Part shown: positions 59,344-64,000 of the stretch, in pieces
Layout: each line of letters opens with the position of its first letter
Position numbering within the stretch: position 1 is the stretch's first letter
Origin: Streptomyces canus 299MFChir4.1
Lineage (GTDB): Bacteria > Actinomycetota > Actinomycetes > Streptomycetales > Streptomycetaceae
Reading direction: 5' to 3'
DNA length: 64,000 nucleotides
Assembly: GCF_000383615.1 (NCBI RefSeq)
Contig: NZ_KB911586.1
Span: 67,276-131,275 of the forward strand
Notes under the pieces: model-generated
The model's input: only the letters and a program-made list of their open reading frames with translations
Database searches by the model: none
Told to the model about the DNA's origin: nothing
Program-made: the position numbers and the translations under genes

Positions 59344-60232
59344 ACTCGCCCGCGGCCGTCGACGCCTGGGCCTCGCCCCGCCGGTGGATCTGGCGGAAGG
59401 TGAACTCCGCCAGATTGTTGCCGATGCTGAAGACCGCGGTGTCCTTCTCCGTGACGTTCTTGCCGCCGGCGAAGCCCGCGATGGTGAAGTAGGCGTAGCG
59501 GCCGTAGGAGTTCGAGGTGGTGCGGCAGATCGCGGAGTTGCAGAAGGGCTTGACCGCGCCGCCGGACAGCGACTTGACGATGTCCTTCTTGGTGTTGACC
59601 TGGCCCTTCGCCTTCGCCGCCAGGGCCTCCGTGTCGAAGACGGCCACGCCGACCGTCACCGAGACGCCGTCCTTGGTGTAGCTGACGCGCATGAACTGGG
59701 TGCAGCCGTTGGCCTTGAGGATCTTGCCGAGGCTCGCCTGGACGGTGTCGGCCGCGGCGCAGTTCTTCGTGTCGGAGGTCGTGCCCTTCTTGTACACCGT
59801 CGAGCCCATGGTCAGCTGGGTGCCCGGGAAGAGGATCTTGGCGCTGAGCGGGGCCGTGTCCTTGGCCTTGCTGGCGATGAAGTCCTTCGGGTCCAGCGGC
59901 GGCGGGGCGCTGGTCGGCGCGAACGACGGGGCGGTCCCGGTCGCGCTGGGGATCGCGGCGGCCGGCAGCGAGGACGGCGGCTTGTCCGCCTGGTCGTCAC
60001 CGCCGCTCGCCGACACGACGGCCATCGCCACGGCGGTGCCTATCGCGACCGTGGCGAGCGCACCGCCGACGATGAAGAACAGCCGACGCCGTCTGTTGCG
60101 GATCTCGGAGGCCTCGGCGAGCGCGGCCCAGTCCGGGGTCTGCTCGCCCCCGCCGCTGCTCCACGGCTGCTGTGACTGCGGTTTCCAGGGATCCCACTGG
60201 GACGGGGGTCCCCCCTGCTGCCCAAAGCTCAT
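59342..60232 (-). CDS. Membrane-anchored protein of unknown function
   Basis: 296 aa. The cytoplasmic N-terminus is Gln/Pro/Trp-rich (FGQQGGPPSQWDPWKPQSQQ), followed by an Arg cluster (RNRRRR) and one membrane helix (about 50-72, LFFIVGGALATVAIGTAVAMAVV). A Ser/Ala/Pro linker leads to an extracytoplasmic domain with three or four Cys (NCAAADTVQ, NGCTQFM, PFCNSAICRTT), probably disulfide-bonded. The overall plan resembles many streptomycete surface proteins; no family is assigned. ATG at 60232 is used, with ATG 60241 as alternative. Divergent from rplM. Confidence 0.75.
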   Translation of the reverse strand: MSFGQQGGPPSQWDPWKPQSQQPWSSGGGEQTPDWAALAEASEIRNRRRRLFFIVGGALATVAIGTAVAMAVVSASGGDDQADKPPSSLPAAAIPSATGTAPSFAPTSAPPPLDPKDFIASKAKDTAPLSAKILFPGTQLTMGSTVYKKGTTSDTKNCAAADTVQASLGKILKANGCTQFMRVSYTKDGVSVTVGVAVFDTEALAAKAKGQVNTKKDIVKSLSGGAVKPFCNSAICRTTSNSYGRYAYFTIAGFAGGKNVTEKDTAVFSIGNNLAEFTFRQIHRRGEAQASTAAGE

Positions 60233-60347
60233 GGGGCGCATCTTAGACGGGGTGCGGGAGGTGCTGTCGGGCCTGTGGACACTGGCCTCGGGACCTTTCC
60301 GGCACCCGTGCACATCTCGGCCGCGGAGTGGCTGTGAGGGCCTCGTT

Positions 60348-60377
60348 TTGACCCGTCCGTGGGACCCCGGGTATCCT
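60348..60377 (+). promoter_or_regulatory. rplM-rpsI promoter
   Basis: TTGACC, 18-bp spacer, TATCCT, the third TTGACC-type promoter of a ribosomal operon in the window. The leader is about 170 nt. The 325-bp gap before rplM otherwise contains no clear element. Confidence 0.7.
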
Positions 60378-60557
60378 GCATCTTCGTTGTGTATTGGCTC
60401 CCTCGTTCTCACGCGAGAGACCTTTACCTAGGTTCCCTGGAGCAGTTACCAGTGGGCGGCATACGGGCAGTGCCCCGGCCATTGTCGTCCCCAGCTGCAC
60501 GATCGCTTCAGTGATGCCATGTCTCAGCACCCATCCACTGAAGAAGAAGGCTGCGAA

Positions 60558-61001
60558 GTGCGTACGTACAGCCCTAAGCCCGGCGATGTGACTCGCCAGT
60601 GGCACGTCATTGACGCTCAGGACGTCGTCCTGGGCCGTCTGGCTACCACTGCCGCGAACCTCCTCCGTGGCAAGCACAAGCCGACCTATGCCCCGCACAT
60701 GGACATGGGCGACTTCGTCATCATCATCAACGCCGACAAGGTGCACCTGTCCGGCAACAAGCGGACCCAGAAGATGGCGTACCGCCACTCCGGCTACCCG
60801 GGTGGTCTGCGCTCCGTCCGCTACGACGAGCTGCTCGACAAGAACCCCGAGAAGGCCGTCGAGAAGGCCATCAAGGGCATGATCCCCAAGAACAGCCTGG
60901 GCCGTCAGATGCTCTCCAAGCTGAAGGTCTACTCGGGCGACCAGCACCCGCACGCTGCGCAGCAGCCGGTGCCGTTCGAGATCACCCAGGTCGCGCAGTA
61001 A
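60558..61001 (+). CDS. rplM: 50S ribosomal protein L13
   Basis: 147 aa early-assembly 50S protein. Sequence [61 protein letters not shown] identifies it; the signature SGYPGGLRS and [19 protein letters not shown] are intact. GTG at 60558 gives the standard streptomycete N-terminus; an upstream in-frame ATG at 60519 would add 13 unrelated residues. rpsI is 42 bp downstream. Confidence 0.97.
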   Translation: MRTYSPKPGDVTRQWHVIDAQDVVLGRLATTAANLLRGKHKPTYAPHMDMGDFVIIINADKVHLSGNKRTQKMAYRHSGYPGGLRSVRYDELLDKNPEKAVEKAIKGMIPKNSLGRQMLSKLKVYSGDQHPHAAQQPVPFEITQVAQ

Positions 61002-61043
61002 GTCCGGCCACCCCCTAAGACTGAAGAGAATCTGAGGAGAATC

Positions 61044-61565
61044 GTGGCCGAGACCACCGTCGAGACGCCCGTCGAGGGCGAAGAGATCGTCGACATCGAC
61101 AGCTACACCACCGAGTCCGAGGTCCCCGTCGAGGGCGAGTACACCTCGGAGTCGCTCGCGGGCCGCTTCGGCGACCCGCAGCCCGCGGCCGGCCTGGGCC
61201 GTCGCAAGAACGCCATCGCCCGCGTCCGGATCGTCCCGGGCACCGGCAAGTGGAAGATCAACGGTCGCACCCTTGAGGACTACTTCCCCAACAAGGTGCA
61301 CCAGCAGGAAGTCAACGAGCCCTTCAAGGTGCTCGAGCTCGAGGGCCGCTACGACGTCATCGCCCGCATCGCGGGTGGCGGTGTCTCCGGCCAGGCCGGT
61401 GCGCTCCGTCTCGGTGTCGCCCGCGCGCTGAACGAGGCCGACGTGGACAACAACCGCGGCGCCCTCAAGAAGGCCGGCTTCCTCCGTCGCGACGACCGTG
61501 CGGTCGAGCGCAAGAAGGCCGGTCTCAAGAAGGCCCGCAAGGCCCCGCAGTACAGCAAGCGTTAA
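61044..61565 (+). CDS. rpsI: 30S ribosomal protein S9
   Basis: 173 aa. Residues 1-45 are an acidic extension (Glu/Val/Asp/Thr) found in actinobacterial S9. The conserved part begins [26 protein letters not shown] and ends with the P-site-tRNA-contacting tail [15 protein letters not shown] at 61044 follows TGAGGAGA. Second and last gene of the rplM-rpsI operon. Confidence 0.97.
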   Translation: MAETTVETPVEGEEIVDIDSYTTESEVPVEGEYTSESLAGRFGDPQPAAGLGRRKNAIARVRIVPGTGKWKINGRTLEDYFPNKVHQQEVNEPFKVLELEGRYDVIARIAGGGVSGQAGALRLGVARALNEADVDNNRGALKKAGFLRRDDRAVERKKAGLKKARKAPQYSKR

Positions 61566-61625
61566 TCTTCGCTGCCTGTTCTGCTCGTACCTGCTCGTTC
61601 CCACGAGCCAGCAGTACGTCCGTTC

Positions 61626-61657
61626 GCCCCGGCGGCACGCCACAGTGCCGCCGGGGC
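61626..61657 (+). terminator. Terminator of rplM-rpsI
   Basis: Perfect 13-bp stem GCCCCGGCGGCAC/GTGCCGCCGGGGC (61626-61638 with 61645-61657), 6-nt loop, followed by GTTCGTTT. Confidence 0.92.
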
Positions 61658-61755
61658 GTTCGTTTATCACAGCCTTAGGCGTATAACGGCACAAGGCGCT
61701 CAAAGGCTCATGTGATCGGATGATCTCCGTAAGTGACGCTTCCTCAGGAGGACAA

Positions 61756-63114
61756 GTGGGACGACTCTTCGGCACGGACGGCGTGCGCGGTGTCGCGAAC
61801 GCGGATCTGACGGCCGAGATGGCGCTCGGTCTGTCCGTCGCGGCGGCGCATGTGCTGGCCGAGGCGGGTACGTTCCAGGGCCACCGGCCGACGGCCGTGG
61901 TCGGACGGGACCCGCGCGCGTCCGGGGAGTTCCTGGAGGCCGCCGTGGTCGCGGGCCTCGCGAGCGCCGGTGTGGACGTGCTGAAGGTCGGCGTGCTGCC
62001 GACGCCCGCGGTGGCGTATCTCACCGGTGTGCTCGGCGCCGACCTCGGCGTCATGCTCTCCGCCAGCCACAACGCCATGCCCGACAACGGCATCAAGTTC
62101 CTCGCGCGGGGCGGGCACAAGCTCGACGACGAGCTGGAGGAGCGCATCGAGGCCGTCTACGAGGAGCACAAGGGCGGCGAGCCCTGGGAGCGGCCGACCG
62201 GCGGCGGCGTCGGCCGGGTCCGCGAGTACACCGAGGGCTTCGACAAGTACGTGGCGCATCTGATCGCCGTACTGCCGAACCGCCTCGACGGGCTGAAGAT
62301 CGTCCTCGACGAGGCGCACGGCGCTGCCGCCCGGGTGTCGCCGGAGGCGTTCTCCCGGGCCGGCGCCGAGGTCATCACCATCGGTGCCCAGCCGGACGGG
62401 CTCAACATCAACGACGGTTGCGGCTCCACGCATCTCGGGCTGCTGAAGACCGCCGTGGTCGAGCACGGTGCCGATTTCGGCATCGCGCACGACGGGGACG
62501 CGGACCGGTGCCTGGCCGTCGACCACACCGGCGAGGAGGTGGACGGCGACCAGATCATGGCGGTGCTCGCGCTGGCGATGAGGGACCGGTCGGCGCTGCG
62601 GTCCGACACCGTCGTCGCGACGGTCATGTCGAACCTGGGGTTCAAGCTGGCCCTGGAGCGGGAGGGGCTCCGGCTCGTCCAGACCGCGGTGGGGGACCGG
62701 TATGTGCTCGAGGAGATGAAGCAGCACGGGTACGCCCTCGGCGGTGAGCAGTCCGGGCACGTCATCATCCTGGATCACGCCACGACCGGCGACGGGACGC
62801 TGACCGGGCTGATGCTGGCGGCTCGCGTCGCGGAGAGCGGGCGGTCGCTGAAGGAGCTGGCCTCCGTGATGGAGCGGCTTCCCCAGGTGCTGATCAACGT
62901 GCCCGACGTGGACCGGTCGCGGGTCTCGACGTCCGGGGAGCTGGCGGCGGCGGTGACCGAGGCCGAGCGTGAACTCGGGGCCACCGGGCGGGTGTTGCTG
63001 CGTCCGTCGGGGACCGAGCCGCTGGTGCGGGTGATGGTCGAGGCGGCGGACATCGATCAGGCCAGGTCTGTGGCCGGGCGGCTCGCCGATGCCGTGAAGT
63101 CGGCGCTCGGCTGA
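61756..63114 (+). CDS. glmM: Phosphoglucosamine mutase
   Basis: 452 aa enzyme converting glucosamine-6-phosphate to glucosamine-1-phosphate for UDP-GlcNAc and thus peptidoglycan. Motifs: [14 protein letters not shown] at the N-terminus, the phosphoserine loop [15 protein letters not shown], the metal loop [11 protein letters not shown], the sugar-binding GGEQSGHVI and the phosphate-binding [18 protein letters not shown] at 61756 follows AGGAGG by four bases. Downstream of rpsI, as in other streptomycetes; probably an independent transcript. Confidence 0.97.
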   Translation: MGRLFGTDGVRGVANADLTAEMALGLSVAAAHVLAEAGTFQGHRPTAVVGRDPRASGEFLEAAVVAGLASAGVDVLKVGVLPTPAVAYLTGVLGADLGVMLSASHNAMPDNGIKFLARGGHKLDDELEERIEAVYEEHKGGEPWERPTGGGVGRVREYTEGFDKYVAHLIAVLPNRLDGLKIVLDEAHGAAARVSPEAFSRAGAEVITIGAQPDGLNINDGCGSTHLGLLKTAVVEHGADFGIAHDGDADRCLAVDHTGEEVDGDQIMAVLALAMRDRSALRSDTVVATVMSNLGFKLALEREGLRLVQTAVGDRYVLEEMKQHGYALGGEQSGHVIILDHATTGDGTLTGLMLAARVAESGRSLKELASVMERLPQVLINVPDVDRSRVSTSGELAAAVTEAERELGATGRVLLRPSGTEPLVRVMVEAADIDQARSVAGRLADAVKSALG

Positions 63115-63179
63115 GTAATGGCCCGGCAGGGGCGGGGGGTTGGCGTGTGTCGCGGGCCGCGGGAGCGCCGTGGCTTGTC

Positions 63180-63199
63180 GCGCCGTTCCCCGCGCCCCT
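63180..63199. repeat. Dispersed GTTCCCCGCGCCCCT-type element, copy 2
   Basis: GCGCCGTTCCCCGCGCCCCT matches the reverse complement of 54-73 at 19 of 20 bases. Here it forms the 5' side of the hairpin at 63192-63209 between convergent genes. Confidence 0.5.
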
Positions 63200-63209
63200 T
63201 CAGGGGCGC
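63192..63209. terminator. Bidirectional terminator between glmM and the DUF389 gene
   Basis: Perfect 7-bp stem GCGCCCC/GGGGCGC (63192-63198 with 63203-63209) with TTCA loop and TTTCG on the plus-strand side. It overlaps the stop of the convergent gene. Confidence 0.6.
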
Positions 63210-64000
63210 TTTCGCCAGAGCCACTTCTGGGTCAGCAGGGTGAGGGTGCCGGCGAGGACGATGCCCAGCAGGTTCAGCAGCAACTGGTTCGTCGAACCCA
63301 CCGTCTGATCCATGTCGCCGTAGGCCAGGGCGACCGCCGCGTTCGCCGCCGCCGGGACCGTGGTGACCGAGATGGCCACGCCCACCAGGGCTCCTGACTT
63401 CGCCGAGGTCAGGGAGAGCGTGCCCGCGACTCCTGCCAGCACCGCCACCACGAACGAGAACGCGTCGGGGGCGTAGACGAAGGCGGTGTTGGGACGGTCG
63501 CCCTCCAGGTCGGACTTGTGGAAGAGGTTCAGGGCGTCCATGAACCAGGTGAAGCCGACCGTCACCGCCATCGCCGCCGCGAACCCCACCAACAGGGCGA
63601 TCAGGGAACGCAGCGCCAGCCGCGGGTGGCGTTGGACGATCGCCGTGCTGAAGGCCGCCAGCGGGCCGAACTCCGGGCCCACCGCCATCGCGCCCACGAT
63701 CAGGATCGCGTTGTCGAGCACCACACCGCAGGCCGCGATCATCGTGGCCAGCGTGATGAACGCGAGGTAGGTGACGGAGAGGGTCGACTCCTCGTGCGTC
63801 GCGTCCGTCAGGTGCTCCCACAGGACGGCGTCCACGCCCTCGCCGGGTGCCTCGTCCTCGGCCTTGTCCGCGCGCTTGGACAGCGACAGGTCGATGTTCT
63901 CGACGGCGATGGAGCCGGTCTTGTCGAGCTCCAGCTTCCGCAGCTCGCCGATGAGTTCGTCACCCGCCTCACGGGCCACGTCACACATCACGACGTCACC
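63200..64000 (-). CDS. DUF389 family integral membrane protein (partial, 5' end outside window)
   Basis: The reading frame is open to the window edge, so the N-terminus is missing; about 266 aa are visible. The start of the visible part (DVVMCDVAREAGDELIGELRKLEL) belongs to the soluble N-terminal region. From about residue 70, six hydrophobic segments include LSVTYLAFITLATMIAACGVVLDNAILIVGAMAVGPEFGPLAAFS, the DUF389 signature, and the C-terminal LLLNLLGIVLAGTLTLLTQKWLW. Function unknown; related proteins are annotated as hydrophobic or TIGR00341-type. Convergent with glmM. Confidence 0.85.
   Translation of the reverse strand, partial: GDVVMCDVAREAGDELIGELRKLELDKTGSIAVENIDLSLSKRADKAEDEAPGEGVDAVLWEHLTDATHEESTLSVTYLAFITLATMIAACGVVLDNAILIVGAMAVGPEFGPLAAFSTAIVQRHPRLALRSLIALLVGFAAAMAVTVGFTWFMDALNLFHKSDLEGDRPNTAFVYAPDAFSFVVAVLAGVAGTLSLTSAKSGALVGVAISVTTVPAAANAAVALAYGDMDQTVGSTNQLLLNLLGIVLAGTLTLLTQKWLWRKRP

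Overview
The window is chromosomal DNA of a high-GC Gram-positive bacterium, almost certainly Streptomyces or a close relative. The evidence is strong G/C bias at third codon positions, frequent GTG/TTG starts, protein lengths and termini that match Streptomyces ribosomal proteins (L10 176 aa, RpoB 1161 aa, S14 of 61 aa, Ala-rich tails on S3 and L17), and the order murB - adenosine deaminase-like - aspC - tRNA-Trp - secE - nusG - rplKA - lipoprotein pair - rplJL - rpoBC - rpsL-rpsG-fusA-tuf - S10/spc/alpha clusters - truA - rplM-rpsI - glmM. Most of the window is the core transcription, translation and secretion region of the chromosome.

Layout. 1-4.3 kb: murB, a TetR/NAD(P)-binding divergent pair with two matching operator palindromes, an unknown gene and an adenosine deaminase-like gene. 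4.3-12 kb: aspC, tRNA-Trp, secE, nusG, rplK, rplA, two related lipoproteins, then rplJ-rplL behind an L10-type leader with an attenuator. 12-20 kb: rpoB and rpoC. 20-25.6 kb: a DUF1707 membrane protein and the str operon (rpsL, rpsG, fusA, tuf). 25.6-28.4 kb: three accessory envelope genes (acyltransferase, small membrane protein, secreted protein) separating str from S10. 28.5-45.2 kb: the S10, spc and alpha ribosomal clusters with secY, adk, map, infA and rpoA, and without rpsD. 45.2-46.1 kb: truA.

46.1-59.3 kb is an accessory cell-surface glycan locus inserted between truA and rplM. Two genes on the minus strand encode a 1464-aa modular secreted beta-propeller protein and a Tat-exported parallel beta-helix protein. 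A divergent six-gene plus-strand operon encodes a cellulose-synthase-like GT2, a GH26-like lipoprotein hydrolase, a GT39-type membrane glycosyltransferase, a UDP-glucose/GDP-mannose dehydrogenase, a polyprenyl-phosphate-mannose synthase-like GT2 and a GtrA-type flippase. Between the two arms is an unusually AT-rich intergenic region with an inverted repeat. The set is internally coherent: it covers sugar-acid nucleotide supply, a membrane polymerase, a polyprenyl-phosphate-sugar branch and secreted modifying or degrading enzymes. It resembles alginate- or cellulose-type exopolysaccharide systems, but the product cannot be named from sequence. 59.3-64 kb: a membrane-anchored unknown protein, rplM-rpsI, glmM and a DUF389 membrane protein cut by the window edge.

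The non-coding signals are rich. There are many perfect intrinsic-terminator hairpins, vegetative-type promoters before rpoB, rpsL, rplM, infA and rpsJ, an L10-leader three-way junction, a 27-nt identical hairpin element shared by the rpsL and rpsJ leaders, and mutually exclusive hairpins in front of rpsH.
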